A stretch of DNA of 42,682 nucleotides from Verrucomicrobiota bacterium (GCA_016871725.1 VHCL01000011.1:1-42682), one strand, 5' to 3'. Shown: positions 1 through 10,165, counted from the first letter of the stretch. Numbers and translations: made by a program. Notes: generated by a model from the letters alone, not told the origin.

Positions 1-2
1 TC

Positions 3-1487
3 GCGCCGTGGAATGTCGACGTGACCACCGAGGATCCGGGCGTGGAAGGTCTCCGCAAGACCAGCCCCGGCGATCTCGCTTACGGCATCCGCGTCGTCAT
101 CGGGCCGAAGGCGTTCGACACTTCCGCCGCCGGCATCGCCTACCTCAATTCCTTCTCCGACAGCATCGACAACCCGTGCTTCACCTTCGCCGAAGGCAGC
201 TGGAGCGCCGCGCTGATCGCGGGCGTCACTTCGCATGAGGTCGGCCATACGGTGAGCCTCGTCCACCAGGGACAGAACCCGGGCACCGGCGAATATTTCG
301 GCGGCCACGGCACCGGCGCGATGTCCTGGTCTCCGATCATGGGCAATGGGCTCCGCCCCGTCAACCAGTGGGCCAAGGGCGAATACCAGAACGCCACCAG
401 CCAGCAGGACAACCTCGTCGCCATCGCCAATCCCGGTTCCGGCGTGCCGCTGCTCGCCGACGACCATGGCGACACCCGTGAGACCGCCACGTTCGCCCCC
501 GGCCTCTCGACGACCGTCGGCGGCGTCATCAGCGGCCCGGGAGACGTGGACATGATCCGCATCAACGCGGGTCGCGGCAACCTCGTGATCACGCCGAAGG
601 TCTCCCTCGTGGCGCCCAATCTCCGTCTGCAGGTCCGGGTCCTGGATTCGGCGGGTACGGTGCTCGGAACCTATGTCGGCGCCGGTACGGCCGGCAACAT
701 GGCGCCCGCTCCCATCACCCTCCGCCTGACCACGGAAGGCGTCCATTACATCGAGCTGGACGGCATCGGCAACGGCACGGGCGTGACCGAAGGTTACACC
801 GATTACGGTTCTGTCGGCTACTACAGCCTCACGGCTTCCTGGCCCGATCCCGCCAACCGTCCGCCCGTGGCCGACGCGACGCTCACGACGAACACCACCT
901 ACAACTACCAGACGCAGCAAGGTGCGGTGGTGAACTTCAACGGCACCCTCTCGAGCGATCCCGATGGCGTCATCATGCGCTACCTCTGGAACTTCAAGGA
1001 CGTGAGCCCGGCCTCCGCCACGGGCGTCACGGCCACCCACCGGTACAAGGCTCCCGGCACCTATTACCCGACGCTCACCGTCGTCGACGACCGGGGTGCT
1101 TCGGCCACCACGACCGTCACGGTCACCGTGACCGGCCCGCTGCGGGCGCCTACCTGCTCCCTGGCCTTGATCTCCGGCTCCTTCTCGCGTCGGAACTCCG
1201 TCCAGGATGTCGCCAATGCGACGATCCTCGTCCAGGATCAGTACGGCAATCCGGTCCGCAGCGCCCTCGTCTACGTGTCGGCCTCGGGCCTCGTGGCCAT
1301 GAGGCAGACCGCTCTCCGCACGAATGAGCTCGGGCAGGTCAACGTGTCGACCCCTGGTTTCCGTCGTGGCGCCCGCGGCTCGGTGGTCTTCACCGTCTCG
1401 ACGGTGCAATCCCCCGGCCGTCCTTACGTGACCACCACGCCCGCACCGGTGGTGACGGTGGCGCCCACGGTGACGCTGACCCGCTGA
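3..1487 (+). CDS. Secreted metzincin zinc protease (reprolysin-like) with PKD domain, 5'-truncated
   Basis: The gene enters from the left edge: the frame is open from base 3 and reads APWNVDVTTEDP, a stretch typical of the middle of this family, so the GTG at 21 is not the true start. The zinc site HEVGHTVSLVH lies at bases 234-266, followed by a Met-turn region (SWSPIMG). Metzincins bind Zn with HExxHxxGxxH; here the usual Gly is Ser. After the catalytic part comes a beta-rich region resembling a pre-peptidase C-terminal domain (roughly bases 480-840), a PKD-like domain (about 864-1136, with SSDPDG and a YLWNF core) and a final Ig-like module. The layout suggests an extracellular or cell-surface protease. 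The signal peptide would be off the window. A hairpin terminator follows 19 nt after the stop. The family call is firm; the substrate is unknown. Confidence 0.85.
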   Translation, partial: APWNVDVTTEDPGVEGLRKTSPGDLAYGIRVVIGPKAFDTSAAGIAYLNSFSDSIDNPCFTFAEGSWSAALIAGVTSHEVGHTVSLVHQGQNPGTGEYFGGHGTGAMSWSPIMGNGLRPVNQWAKGEYQNATSQQDNLVAIANPGSGVPLLADDHGDTRETATFAPGLSTTVGGVISGPGDVDMIRINAGRGNLVITPKVSLVAPNLRLQVRVLDSAGTVLGTYVGAGTAGNMAPAPITLRLTTEGVHYIELDGIGNGTGVTEGYTDYGSVGYYSLTASWPDPANRPPVADATLTTNTTYNYQTQQGAVVNFNGTLSSDPDGVIMRYLWNFKDVSPASATGVTATHRYKAPGTYYPTLTVVDDRGASATTTVTVTVTGPLRAPTCSLALISGSFSRRNSVQDVANATILVQDQYGNPVRSALVYVSASGLVAMRQTALRTNELGQVNVSTPGFRRGARGSVVFTVSTVQSPGRPYVTTTPAPVVTVAPTVTLTR

Positions 1488-1506
1488 GGTCGGATTCCTC
1501 TCCCGG

Positions 1507-1533
1507 CAAGGGGCGGCCGCGGGCCGCCCCTTG
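1507..1533 (+). terminator. Hairpin terminator after the metzincin gene
   Basis: A perfect 11-bp stem (CAAGGGGCGGC paired with GCCGCCCCTTG) encloses a 5-nt loop, 19 nt after the stop codon. The downstream bases (CGTTTGCC) are only weakly T-rich, so termination may be imperfect or Rho-assisted. Confidence 0.65.
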
Positions 1534-1600
1534 CGTTTGCCTGCTTTCCGGCTTTTGGGCTGGAGGACGGTTCATCATGCGATAGGTTCAGGCTCACCCC

Positions 1601-2617
1601 ATGGCCTTCGAAGTCACCCACTCTTCCCGTCGTGAATTCCTCGGCTCCGCCGCCTTCGCACTGGCCGGTCTCGCCTCGACCGCGCGTCTCGCCGCGGCCG
1701 ACGCCCCGAAGCCGGCGCCCGTGAAGCGTCCGCCGAACCCTTACGTCTACAGGTTCAACATCGGCAAGATCGAGGCTTTCTCGATCAGCGACGGGCACAT
1801 GCTCTTCCGGCAGGGACTGGACCTCATGTGGCCGGAGTCCGACCGGCCCGTGATGAAGGCCGCGCTGGAATTCAACCGCGAGCGTCTGGACGCCCTGCCG
1901 CTTTACGTCAACATCATGGGCCTGAAGATCGGCGACGAGGTCGCGCTGATCGACGCCGGTTTCGGCGAGCGTCACCCCAATCCGAATTTCGGCTGGCTGG
2001 CCGAAGGTCTGCGTCAGCTGGGCATCAGGCCCGGGCAGGTGACGACCGGCTTCCTCAGTCATTCGCACTCCGATCACCTCGACGGCTTCGTCGACGACGG
2101 CAAGCCGGCGTTCCCGAACGCCAAGATCTACCTCTTGCAGGAGGAATATGATTTCTGGCGCGGTCCGAATCCGGATTTCTCCAAGTCGAAGCGCGACAAG
2201 AAACCGCTGCCGAACATGGTGAAGACCGTCCGCCGCAACTTCGACATCCTCAAGGACCAGCTGGTCATCGCCAAGGACGGCCAGAAGCTTTTCCATGACG
2301 CCGTCACGGTCATCGCGGCGCCCGGCCATACCGACGGCCACGCCTGCTTCGAGATCCGTTCGGAGGGCGAATCCCTCGTGCACATCAGCGACGTCGTGCA
2401 CCATCACGTGCTCATGTTCGACAACGTCGGCTGGACCGTCGCGATGGACCATGATCCGGAGACCGCGGTGAGGACCCGGCGGAAGCTCTTCGCGCGGATG
2501 GCCAAGGAGAAGAGCCGCGCCTTCGGCTTCCATCTGCCCTGGCCCGGCATCGGCACGGTCGTGCCCAAAGGGGACCAGTACGCCTGGGTGCCCGAGCGCT
2601 TCAGCTGGGGCTCCTGA
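1601..2617 (+). CDS. Tat-exported metallo-beta-lactamase-fold hydrolase
   Basis: A 338-aa protein. The N-terminus has a twin-arginine signal (SRREFLGS, Arg10-Arg11, then a hydrophobic Ala/Leu stretch and an AAADA-like cleavage region), so it is probably exported folded with its metals. The metallo-beta-lactamase signature HSHSDH is at residues 154-159, with further likely ligands His243 (PGHTDGH), Asp264 (HISDVVHH) and His311 (FGFHLPWPG). The C-terminal WVPE ending and the overall layout resemble the methyl-parathion-hydrolase/lactonase-like branch, but the natural substrate cannot be read from sequence. The ATG at 1601 is preceded by CTCACCCC with no Shine-Dalgarno; the Tat motif nearby supports this start. 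It converges on the next gene with 6 nt between stops. Confidence 0.85.
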   Translation: MAFEVTHSSRREFLGSAAFALAGLASTARLAAADAPKPAPVKRPPNPYVYRFNIGKIEAFSISDGHMLFRQGLDLMWPESDRPVMKAALEFNRERLDALPLYVNIMGLKIGDEVALIDAGFGERHPNPNFGWLAEGLRQLGIRPGQVTTGFLSHSHSDHLDGFVDDGKPAFPNAKIYLLQEEYDFWRGPNPDFSKSKRDKKPLPNMVKTVRRNFDILKDQLVIAKDGQKLFHDAVTVIAAPGHTDGHACFEIRSEGESLVHISDVVHHHVLMFDNVGWTVAMDHDPETAVRTRRKLFARMAKEKSRAFGFHLPWPGIGTVVPKGDQYAWVPERFSWGS

Positions 2618-2623
2618 GCCGGA

Positions 2624-3202
2624 CTACTGGAAGACCACCGGCGGAGCAGGCGCCGCGGCCGGCGCGGCCGCGGGGGCCGAGGTCGGCGTCGGGCCGCCTC
2701 CGCTCGCCGGCGCCGGCGCGGGAGGCTGGCTCTGCAGGCGCTGGATCTCCGCGAGGATCAAGGTGAAGCCTTGCTGACGGAGGCTGTTCATCTCGTTCAG
2801 CATGCCTTCGCGTTCGTGTTCCGGCGCGGTGGCCCAGGCTGCCTCGATCTGGTGGCGGCGGTCGAGGAGGGCGCGGTATTCCGGACGTCGGACCACTTCG
2901 TTGTAAGCCTGGGCGGCCTTGGGGTCTGACTCGAGGAGGGTCTGGCGGACACGTCGGCCTTCTTCCTTCAGGTCGTTGAAGCGTTCCTCCATCTGGGCGC
3001 GGACGGCGGCGGCTTTCTCGGCGGGGGCCGGTCTTTCGATCGGCGCCACGGCGGCGGGCTTGGGCGTCCGGACGATTTCCACCGGGCTGGCGGTTTTCAT
3101 TCGTTCCAGGGGGTTCCGCGGCGCCGGGGCGGGCGCCAGGAAGCGCCAGGCGCTCAGGCCGACGACGGCGAGGAGGCCGAGGGCGAACAGAAGGTTACGC
3201 AT
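2624..3202 (-). CDS. Small membrane-anchored coiled-coil protein, function unknown
   Basis: A 192-aa protein that I do not recognise. Residues 3-22 form one hydrophobic segment (signal anchor or signal peptide), followed by a Pro-rich linker, a charged helical region (about residues 60-165, Glu/Arg/Gln-rich, probably coiled coil) and a low-complexity Ala/Pro tail. It most likely sits in the inner membrane facing the periplasm, or is secreted. Its ATG overlaps the 3' end of the potassium-channel gene by 8 nt, and AAGGA stands 5 nt upstream, one of the few Shine-Dalgarno-like sites in this window. Translational coupling to the channel is likely, so an accessory role is possible but unproven. 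Confidence 0.7.
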   Translation of the reverse strand: MRNLLFALGLLAVVGLSAWRFLAPAPAPRNPLERMKTASPVEIVRTPKPAAVAPIERPAPAEKAAAVRAQMEERFNDLKEEGRRVRQTLLESDPKAAQAYNEVVRRPEYRALLDRRHQIEAAWATAPEHEREGMLNEMNSLRQQGFTLILAEIQRLQSQPPAPAPASGGGPTPTSAPAAAPAAAPAPPVVFQ

Positions 3203-3944
3203 GGGGGTCCTTAGGTTTGTCCGGCAATTGACGCCGGAGTTCCCGGATTTCCGCGTGCAGTTCGCGGACTTCCTTGCGCAGGTCCTCGTGGTCCCGGGTC
3301 TCTTTCGGCAGGATGAGCTTGGACGTCACGATGGCGGACATCGAGCCGAAGAGGGCGATGCCGATGAGCATCAGCACGGCCGCGATGATGCGTCCTTCGG
3401 TGGTCACCGGATAGGTGTCGCCGTAGCCGACCGTCGTGACGGTCGTCAGCGCCCACCAGAGGGCGTCCCCGCCGGTCTTGATCGTCGCGCCGGCGGCGCC
3501 GCGCTCGACTTCGACCATCAGCATCGTGCTGAAGAAGACCATGACCAGCGCCACGCCGGGCAGGGCGAGCAGTTTCTCGTTGAGGGAGGTGCCGGACGTC
3601 AGGGTGTTCAGTTTCTTGAGCACCCGGATGAGGCGGATGAAACGGTAGATGCGGATGGCCTGCAGGGAGCGGAAGGCGGGGTCGAAGGGGATGCTGGCCA
3701 GCACGTCGACCCAGCCCCAGCGCCAGAACGAGGCGGCCCAGCGTTCGCGGCGCCAGCGCACGATGATGTCGGTCAGGAAGATCAGGCAGGACAGCCGGTC
3801 GAGGTCGCGGAGCAGCGGCAGCAGGTTCGACGGGACCTGGAGGAAGGTCTCCAGCAGCACCAGCAGCAGCGAGACGACCGCCACGACTAGCACCAGCCAA
3901 TCCCAGGGATTGAGTCGTTGTCGTGCTTCGGTCTCGGTCCGCAT
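3195..3944 (-). CDS. Voltage-gated potassium channel (KvAP-type, six TM segments)
   Basis: A 249-aa inner-membrane protein with the full voltage-gated channel plan. S1 is near residues 14-36, S2 50-64, S3 76-88, S4 97-113 with basic residues every third position (Arg98, Arg101, Arg104, Arg107, Lys110), S5 124-145, a pore loop with the selectivity filter TVGYGD at 171-176, and S6 184-210. A Glu/Arg-rich C-terminal tail (214-243) looks like a short coiled coil that could help tetramer assembly. It lies 12 nt downstream of the M1 peptidase gene and overlaps the next gene, so the three probably form one transcript. The filter predicts K+ selectivity; gating behaviour is inference. Confidence 0.9.
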   Translation of the reverse strand: MRTETEARQRLNPWDWLVLVVAVVSLLLVLLETFLQVPSNLLPLLRDLDRLSCLIFLTDIIVRWRRERWAASFWRWGWVDVLASIPFDPAFRSLQAIRIYRFIRLIRVLKKLNTLTSGTSLNEKLLALPGVALVMVFFSTMLMVEVERGAAGATIKTGGDALWWALTTVTTVGYGDTYPVTTEGRIIAAVLMLIGIALFGSMSAIVTSKLILPKETRDHEDLRKEVRELHAEIRELRRQLPDKPKDPHA

Positions 3945-3956
3945 GTCTGGACGGGT

Positions 3957-6290
3957 TTACTTCTTGGCCCCGTCCTTGCCCGCGGCGGGCTCGGGCTTGG
4001 TCACTTCGCGCATCGGATTGGCCGGTTTCTCGTCCTTGAAGAGTTGGAGCTTCGTCTTCACCGCTCGGCGCGGCCAGAAGTTATTCTCCACGTCGGCATC
4101 CATCAGTTCCTGACGCGGATCGAAGGTGACCGAGCGGAGCTCCTTGGGGGTCAGGTGGACCTTCGAGGTCTTCTCCGTGTTGAAGCGCCAGATCTCCGCC
4201 GGCAGCAGCAGTTCCTCCTGGGAGCCGTCCGTGTATTCGAGCCGGAGCGGCACCGGGGTGACCAGTCCGCCGACGTTCGAGAGTTCGAAGACGTAGAGGT
4301 TCTGCTTGGTCCGAAGCAGGGAGGGGTCGATGCGGGCCTCCTCCAGTTCCTTCAGCAAGGCTTCGTATTTCTTGCGGTCGCCGGGCAGTACGGTCGCCTC
4401 GTCGAAGCCGTCGTAGAAGTCCTTCAGTTCGGGGAAACGGTCGACCCGCTTGGGCAGGAGCGCGTTACGCTCCTTGCTCAGGCTCTTCGGCAGCGCCTCG
4501 CGCTCGGCCTTGGACTTCGGCTTTTCGACGGCCGGATCGCGCGTATCCAGCTGAAGCCAGCGGACTTCGTCGACGGAGACGTCGACGTGGTCGACGCCAT
4601 AGAACCACCCGCGCCAGAACCAGTCGAGGTCGACGCCGCTGGCGTCCTCCATCGTGCGGAAGAAGTCGGCCGGGGTGGGACGCTTGAACATCCACCGGCG
4701 GGCGTAGGTCTTGAAGGCGTGGTCGAAGGCTTCGCGGCCGAGGACGTTCTCGCGGAGGATGGTGAGGGCGGCGGTCGGCTGGCCGTAGGCGTTGGGTCCG
4801 AGGTCGATGATGGATTCCGAGTTCGTCATCGCGGCGACGCGGTCCTTGCCGCGCATGTAGTCGATCAGGCCGCGGCTGTCGCGCCGGGGCTTCCAATGGT
4901 CCTCCCACTCGGCTTCGGCGAGCGATTCCAGGAAGGAGTTTAGGCCTTCGTCCATCCAGGTCCACTGACGCTCGTCGCTGTTGACGATCATCGGGAAGTA
5001 ATTGTGGCCGACTTCATGGATGATCACGCCGATGAGCGCATACTTGGTCCGTTCAGGGTAGGTGCCGTCCGTCTCGGGTCGCGGTCCGTTGAAGCAGATC
5101 ATGGGGTACTCCATGCCGCCGATGGCGCCGTTGACGGACCAGGCCACCGGGTAGGGGTAGTCGAAGGTATGGCGGGAGTATACCTCGATCGCATGGGCGA
5201 CGGCGTGGGTGGAGTATTTGTCCCACAGCGGCATGCCTTCCTTCGGATAGAGGGACATCGCCATCACCGGCTGGCCGTCCACCTGGGTGCCCGCGACGGC
5301 CATGGCGTCCCAGATAAATTTACGGGAAGAGGCGAAGGCGAAGTCGCGGACGTTGCCGGCCTCGAAGCGCCAGGTCTTCTTGCCTTTAGGGCGGCCCTTT
5401 TCGGCGGCTTTAGCCTCTTCAGGCGTGACCACGAAGACGGGGCGCTTGGTCTCCTGGCGGGCCTGGGCGAGGCGTTCGCGCTGGACAGGCGTAAGGACCT
5501 CGTCGGGATTCTTCAACAGGCCGGTCGCGGCGACGACGTGGTCGTCCGGTACGGTGAGGGCGACCTTGTAGTCACCGAACTCGAGGGTGAATTCGCCGGT
5601 GCCGAGGAACTGCTTGTTGATCCAGCCGGCGTAGTCGGTGTAGGCCGCCATGCGGGGGAACCACTGTGCGATGGTGTAGATGTGGTTGCCGTCGGCCTTG
5701 AAGAACTCGTAGCCGGTGCGGGCCATGATGCGCTTCGCATCGTTGATCGGATAGGTCCAAGCGATCCTGAAGACGAAGTCTTCGCCGGGTTTCAGCGGCT
5801 TCGGCAGGTCGAGGCGCAGCATGGTCTTCACGACCGCGTGTGGCAGGCCGCGTCCTTCGGCGTCCGTGAGCCGGGTGATCATCAGTTCGCCGTCGTACTT
5901 CTGGTAGGCGAGCAAGCGATCAAGGGCGGAGTAGCTGAATTTCTTGAGGTCGACGCCCCGTTTCTGATTGGGCGCGGCGCGGGAGTCGGCGCCTTGGGCG
6001 AAATAGTTCTGATCCAGTTGGACCCAGAGATATTCCAGCGCATCGGGAGAAGTGTTATGGTAGGTCACCGTCGCCTCGGCCGAGAGGGTCTTCTTTTCGT
6101 CGTCGAGTTCGGCCCGGATGTCGTAATCCGCGCGGTTCTGCCAGTAGCCAGCGCCAGGCGCTCCGGTCGCCAGCCGCTGGGGGGAGGGGGAAGGGAGCGT
6201 CGTCTCCAGTTGCTGGAACTTGCCTACGGGTGAGCCTGTTTCCGCCGCGAACGAGGTCAGGGCGAGGAGCAGGGGTAGCAGTCTTCTCAT
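3957..6290 (-). CDS. M1-family zinc metallopeptidase (aminopeptidase N-like), secreted
   Basis: A 777-aa gluzincin. I chose the ATG at 6290 because it begins a typical signal peptide (MRRLLPLLLALTSFAAETG); the open frame continues upstream but that part is not protein-like. The exopeptidase motif is GGMEYP at residues 391-396 (the GxMEN equivalent), the zinc site HEVGH at 425-429, and the third ligand Glu448 in WMDEGLN, matching the HExxH-x18-E spacing. The C-terminal region is charged and ends in a Lys-rich tail. It likely trims peptides in the periplasm or at the surface. It is first in a run with the potassium channel and the small anchored protein, and divergent from the PhoD-like gene across 70 bp. 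Confidence 0.88.
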   Translation of the reverse strand: MRRLLPLLLALTSFAAETGSPVGKFQQLETTLPSPSPQRLATGAPGAGYWQNRADYDIRAELDDEKKTLSAEATVTYHNTSPDALEYLWVQLDQNYFAQGADSRAAPNQKRGVDLKKFSYSALDRLLAYQKYDGELMITRLTDAEGRGLPHAVVKTMLRLDLPKPLKPGEDFVFRIAWTYPINDAKRIMARTGYEFFKADGNHIYTIAQWFPRMAAYTDYAGWINKQFLGTGEFTLEFGDYKVALTVPDDHVVAATGLLKNPDEVLTPVQRERLAQARQETKRPVFVVTPEEAKAAEKGRPKGKKTWRFEAGNVRDFAFASSRKFIWDAMAVAGTQVDGQPVMAMSLYPKEGMPLWDKYSTHAVAHAIEVYSRHTFDYPYPVAWSVNGAIGGMEYPMICFNGPRPETDGTYPERTKYALIGVIIHEVGHNYFPMIVNSDERQWTWMDEGLNSFLESLAEAEWEDHWKPRRDSRGLIDYMRGKDRVAAMTNSESIIDLGPNAYGQPTAALTILRENVLGREAFDHAFKTYARRWMFKRPTPADFFRTMEDASGVDLDWFWRGWFYGVDHVDVSVDEVRWLQLDTRDPAVEKPKSKAEREALPKSLSKERNALLPKRVDRFPELKDFYDGFDEATVLPGDRKKYEALLKELEEARIDPSLLRTKQNLYVFELSNVGGLVTPVPLRLEYTDGSQEELLLPAEIWRFNTEKTSKVHLTPKELRSVTFDPRQELMDADVENNFWPRRAVKTKLQLFKDEKPANPMREVTKPEPAAGKDGAKK

Positions 6291-6360
6291 AAGGGCGATT
6301 AAGACGAAAGGACTCGTGCAGGGAAACTTTTTCAACAAAAAGGGGTATTCCAAGTGCCTC
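6291..6360. promoter_or_regulatory. AT-rich divergent intergenic region with a central palindrome
   Basis: These 70 bp separate the divergent M1 peptidase and PhoD-like genes and must hold at least part of both promoters. The region is AT-rich relative to its surroundings and contains a 6-bp palindrome, CTTTTT-CAAC-AAAAAG, at 6327-6342. That could be an operator or simply promoter-associated AT-rich DNA. I could not assign clear -35/-10 boxes. Confidence 0.35.
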
Positions 6361-8244
6361 ATGAAATTGCTCCTATTTCTCGTGATTCCGATGCTGGTCG
6401 CCGCCCCGGTCCCGCCCGCGGAGACGCTCAAGCCCTTCGGCGCTGATTTCCCGAACTTGGATTCCTTTGCCGTGGGCGCCTGGTGGGACAAGAAGCCGCC
6501 GGCCAAAGGCAAGAAGGGTGGCGGTACGCCGCCGCCCACGATGCTGGTCGCCCGCGATCAGGTCATCGCTTTCGCGCTCTACACCCAGCAGGCGGGCGTC
6601 CTGAAGCTGACGGCTCAGCTCTACCCGCTTTATCCGGAGGAGGCGAAGGTCGCTCGGCTCGAGGTGAAGCGTGGCGACGCGTGGGTCGAGGTCGCCCAGG
6701 CGCCGGTGCGGTTCCCGGGCTGGAGCGCCCACTTCCGCGTCGAAGGCTGGGACGGTTCAAAGGATGTCGCCTATCGCGTGCGACATGGCGAGGCGGCGAA
6801 GTTCGAGGGACTCGTCCGACGCGACCCGGCCGACAAGCCGACCATCGTCGTCGCGAACATGTCCTGCAATTCAAGCCGCACGACCGGCGCCCGTCCGGAG
6901 ATCCTGGACAACCTTCTCCGCCAGGATCCCGACCTCCTGTTCTTCGCCGGCGACCAGACTTATCGTCATACCGAGCACACCGCCGGCTGGATCGAGTTCG
7001 GGCTGCAGTTCCGTGAGGTGATGAAGGACCGGCCGACGATCTGCATCCCCGACGACCATGACGTCGGGCACCCGAACCTCTGGGGCGAGGGCGGCAGGCA
7101 GTCCGTGCAGAAAGACAATTCTGACGGCGGCTACTACTATCCCGTGGCCTACGTGAACATGGTCCAGCGCCAGCAGGCCTGGCATCTGCCGGACGCCTTC
7201 GATCCGACGCCGGTCCAGCGGGGCATCTCGGTCTACTACACGCGCCTGAAGGTCGGTGGGATGGATTTCGCGATCCTGGAGGACCGTAAGTTCAAGTCCG
7301 GTCCCTTGGGCAAGATCCCTCAGCAGGGCCCGCGCCCCGATCACATCACGGACGAGAAGTATGATCCGAAGTCGATCGACGTCCCCGGCCTGCAGCTGCT
7401 GGGAGAGCGGCAGCTCAAGTTCCTCGCGGCATGGTCCGAGGACTGGGTCGGCGTCCGGCGCAAGGCCGTCCTGTCCGCCACCGCGTTCTGCGGAGCCGTC
7501 CACATGCACGGCAAGCGGGACGACCGCCTGCTCGCGGACCTGGATTGCAACGGCTGGCCGCAGTCCGGCCGCAACGAAGCCTTGCGGGCCTTGCGCCGCG
7601 TGCAGGCGGTCCACCTCTGCGGGGACCAGCATCTCGCCGTCACCGTCAAGCATGGCATCGAGGCTTTCGGCGACGGACCTTATTCGCTGACGAGCCCGGC
7701 GCTCGTGAACACGATCTACGGACGATGGTGGCATCCCAAGGACGAGAAGGCCGGCCCGAACGCCGTGGCCGGCAGTCCGTTGCCGTGGACGGGCGATTAC
7801 TTCGACGGACTCGGCAATCGGATGTCGGTCCTGGCCTACGCCAATCCGGGCGACATCCAGGACGAACGGCAGCGGGCCGACGGTTACGGCGTGGCCCGCT
7901 TCGACCTGAGGCAGGACAAGGTCACCTTCGAGTGCTGGCCGCGTTTCAGCGATGCCCGGAAGGGTGACAGCCAGCAGTTCCCCGGCTGGCCGCAGACCTT
8001 CGCGCTCGCCGACAACGATGGTCGCAGGCCGACCGGCTATCTGCCGGCCGTCGAGCTGCCTGCTGGTCCGGCGGTCGTGCAGGTCATCGCCGAGCAGACG
8101 GGCGAGACGATCTACGTCCGCCGCCTGCAGGGAGGAGCGGCCTTCGCTCCTCCGGTGTTCGCGCCGGGTAGATATACCGTGAAGGTCGGCGTCGATCGTC
8201 CGGACCAGCGCACCCTGAACGCGCTGGAACCCATCGCGCGTTAA
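6361..8244 (+). CDS. PhoD-like secreted metallophosphatase
   Basis: A 627-aa protein beginning at an ATG that opens a signal peptide ([16 protein letters not shown]); longer in-frame starts upstream would bury this signal. The catalytic core starts near residue 160: [20 protein letters not shown] (Asp198), [11 protein letters not shown] (Asp231, Asp232, His233, Asp234) and a later LCGDQHLAV metal-binding segment, all typical of the PhoD/PF09423-like calcineurin fold. It probably hydrolyses phosphomono- or diesters outside the cytoplasm. The N-terminal 150 residues look like a beta-sandwich preceding the catalytic domain, as in PhoD. Its stop codon overlaps that of the convergent sialidase-like gene (shared TTAA at 8241-8244). 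No Pho-box was recognised. Confidence 0.82.
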   Translation: MKLLLFLVIPMLVAAPVPPAETLKPFGADFPNLDSFAVGAWWDKKPPAKGKKGGGTPPPTMLVARDQVIAFALYTQQAGVLKLTAQLYPLYPEEAKVARLEVKRGDAWVEVAQAPVRFPGWSAHFRVEGWDGSKDVAYRVRHGEAAKFEGLVRRDPADKPTIVVANMSCNSSRTTGARPEILDNLLRQDPDLLFFAGDQTYRHTEHTAGWIEFGLQFREVMKDRPTICIPDDHDVGHPNLWGEGGRQSVQKDNSDGGYYYPVAYVNMVQRQQAWHLPDAFDPTPVQRGISVYYTRLKVGGMDFAILEDRKFKSGPLGKIPQQGPRPDHITDEKYDPKSIDVPGLQLLGERQLKFLAAWSEDWVGVRRKAVLSATAFCGAVHMHGKRDDRLLADLDCNGWPQSGRNEALRALRRVQAVHLCGDQHLAVTVKHGIEAFGDGPYSLTSPALVNTIYGRWWHPKDEKAGPNAVAGSPLPWTGDYFDGLGNRMSVLAYANPGDIQDERQRADGYGVARFDLRQDKVTFECWPRFSDARKGDSQQFPGWPQTFALADNDGRRPTGYLPAVELPAGPAVVQVIAEQTGETIYVRRLQGGAAFAPPVFAPGRYTVKVGVDRPDQRTLNALEPIAR

Positions 8245-9365
8245 CGCTTCAGGAGGGCGTCCGTCTCGCTGAGCTTGAAGCGGACGCTCACCACGGAGTT
8301 CTGCTCGGGGCCGTCGGCGTATTTGACATACGTCGTGGCCACGACGGTGCCGTCGGGGAGGAGTTCGACGCCCGGATAGCCGCAGTCGCCCGCGCGCTTG
8401 CCGTAGTGATGCAGCAGCTTGACGCGATATTGTCCCGGCCGGCCGGACTTCAGGTCCGCATACGTACCGACCCAGGCGACGAAGTGGCCCCGGGTCGGGC
8501 TGTTGATGGCCTGATCGCGGAAGCACACGACCATGCGACCGTCCGTCGTGAAGACGCCGTTATGGCGGTCGCCCGTGAGGCCCCAGCTGGTGTCGACCGG
8601 CGTCGACCAGGTCGCGCCCTCGTCCTGACTGAACATCATCAGGCTGCGTCCCTTGTGGGAATTCTCGCGCAGCAGGCAGGCGAGCTCTTTGCCGTCGGGG
8701 GAGCGGAAGACGTAGGGTTCGCAGGGGTTCTTGCCGGCGACTTCGGCGACGATGCGCGGTTCGGACCAGGTGAAGCCGCCGTCGGCGGTGATCGTCTGGA
8801 GCGTGACCAGCGGAGCGCGGTCGGCGCCGCCCGGGCCGCGGTGATAAAGGCCGAGGGTGCGGCCGTCCTTGAGCCGGACGACGCTGCTGAAGGTCATCAC
8901 GCAGGGGAAGCCGAGGGGAGGCATTTCCTTCCAAGTCTTCCCCTCGTCCTCGCTCATGATGCTGGGCATGCCGGCGCCGCCGCGCTTGCCGAGGGAGGCG
9001 GAGAAGACCCAGAGGCGGGCTTTGCCGGCCGGGTCGGTGATGCGATAGATGCTCGGGCAGTTCTGGTGGGTCGCGAAGCCCTTAGGCAGCTGTGCGTCGA
9101 GGCGCGTCCAGGTCAGTCCGCCGTCATCGCTGCGGGCCATCGGGCCGGCTGAGCCGCCATGGTTGATGCACCAGACGGAGAAGATCGTGCGGTTGTCCGG
9201 CATCAGCAGGGTCGTCGGATGGCCTTGGTAGAGCGATGCCGTGCCGGCGCCGATGACCACCTGACGTTCCTTCTGAGCCGACAGGTCGACGATAGGCAGG
9301 TCGGGTTTATCTTCAGCCATGACCAAGCTAGCCAGGCAGAGCAGGGCGGGGAGCAGGGGGCGCAT
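8241..9365 (-). CDS. Secreted BNR-repeat exo-sialidase-like protein
   Basis: A 374-aa protein. The ATG at 9365 starts a signal peptide ([19 protein letters not shown]); codons further upstream in frame are not convincing. Four Asp boxes (SxDxGxxW type) are visible: [16 protein letters not shown], a TADGGFTW variant and SQDEGATW, the hallmark of the six-bladed sialidase propeller. Such proteins remove sialic acid or related sugars, or bind glycans, outside the cell. I did not identify the full set of sialidase catalytic residues (Arg triad, Tyr/Glu pair), so enzymatic sialidase activity is inference. It is convergent with the PhoD-like gene and overlaps it by 4 nt. Confidence 0.8.
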   Translation of the reverse strand: MRPLLPALLCLASLVMAEDKPDLPIVDLSAQKERQVVIGAGTASLYQGHPTTLLMPDNRTIFSVWCINHGGSAGPMARSDDGGLTWTRLDAQLPKGFATHQNCPSIYRITDPAGKARLWVFSASLGKRGGAGMPSIMSEDEGKTWKEMPPLGFPCVMTFSSVVRLKDGRTLGLYHRGPGGADRAPLVTLQTITADGGFTWSEPRIVAEVAGKNPCEPYVFRSPDGKELACLLRENSHKGRSLMMFSQDEGATWSTPVDTSWGLTGDRHNGVFTTDGRMVVCFRDQAINSPTRGHFVAWVGTYADLKSGRPGQYRVKLLHHYGKRAGDCGYPGVELLPDGTVVATTYVKYADGPEQNSVVSVRFKLSETDALLKR

Positions 9366-9448
9366 GACGACACTCTGTGAGAAGTCTTCTTTCCTGCCAA
9401 GCCCATTGGCCCGCTTGACCCCTGCGGTCGGGCCGGCAGGCTCTCTGT

Positions 9449-10165
9449 ATGGCTCGGTCGCCGGCACGTCAATGGCTCTGGTTCCTCTGCGCGTTCGTAG
9501 GGGCGGTCTTCGCTTTGCTTTTGCTCATCATCGTGCTGGAGCCGGTGGATGAAGCGGACGCGGCTCCTCCGCAGTTCGTGGAGCAGCGGGTCAAGGCTGA
9601 GGCCGGTGATGCGGTCGCCCGTTTCAAGATGGCGGGCTTTTACGCCCGAGGCGAAGGGGTGGCCCAGGATCTCGTCGAGGCGGCCAGGTGGCTGACGTTG
9701 GCGGCGGAGCAAGGCTATGCGCCCGCCCAGAACAACCTTGCGGTCTGCTACTCCACCGGCGCCGGCGTGCCCAAGGATCAGGCCAAGGCCATCGAGTGGA
9801 TCCGTAAGTCGGCCGACCAGGGTTATGCCCGGGCGCAATGTTATCTGGCCTTGTCTTACGCCAAGGGCGAAGGCGTCCCGCGGGATCAGGCGCAGGCCAT
9901 CGACTGGTTCCGAAAGTCCGCGGCGCAGGGCTTTCCGGACGCGCTGAACCATCTGGGGTATTGCCACAGTCAGGGAAGGGGCGTGCCCAAGGATGAGGCC
10001 GAAGCGTTCGCTTGTTGGTCCGTCGCGGCCCGTACGCACGAGGGTGCGGCCCGTAACCTCGAGCTCTTGGAAAAGAAGATCTCGGATCAGAACCGCCTGC
10101 GGGGCGGGGTCCGCCGCGACGAGCTGCTCCGGCAGATCGAGGCGACCAAGTCCAAGGGCTCCTGA
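9449..10165 (+). CDS. Membrane-anchored Sel1-repeat (TPR-like) protein
   Basis: A 238-aa protein with an N-terminal transmembrane helix (residues 9-30) and then four Sel1-like repeats of about 36 residues. The repeat marks are [24 protein letters not shown] and QGRGVPKD, each followed by a helix such as AIEWIRKSA. Sel1 repeats form alpha-solenoids used for protein-protein contacts. The helix orientation suggests the repeats face the periplasm, but a cytoplasmic location is possible. It stands alone between divergent and same-strand neighbours, so no partner can be named. Confidence 0.85.
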   Translation: MARSPARQWLWFLCAFVGAVFALLLLIIVLEPVDEADAAPPQFVEQRVKAEAGDAVARFKMAGFYARGEGVAQDLVEAARWLTLAAEQGYAPAQNNLAVCYSTGAGVPKDQAKAIEWIRKSADQGYARAQCYLALSYAKGEGVPRDQAQAIDWFRKSAAQGFPDALNHLGYCHSQGRGVPKDEAEAFACWSVAARTHEGAARNLELLEKKISDQNRLRGGVRRDELLRQIEATKSKGS

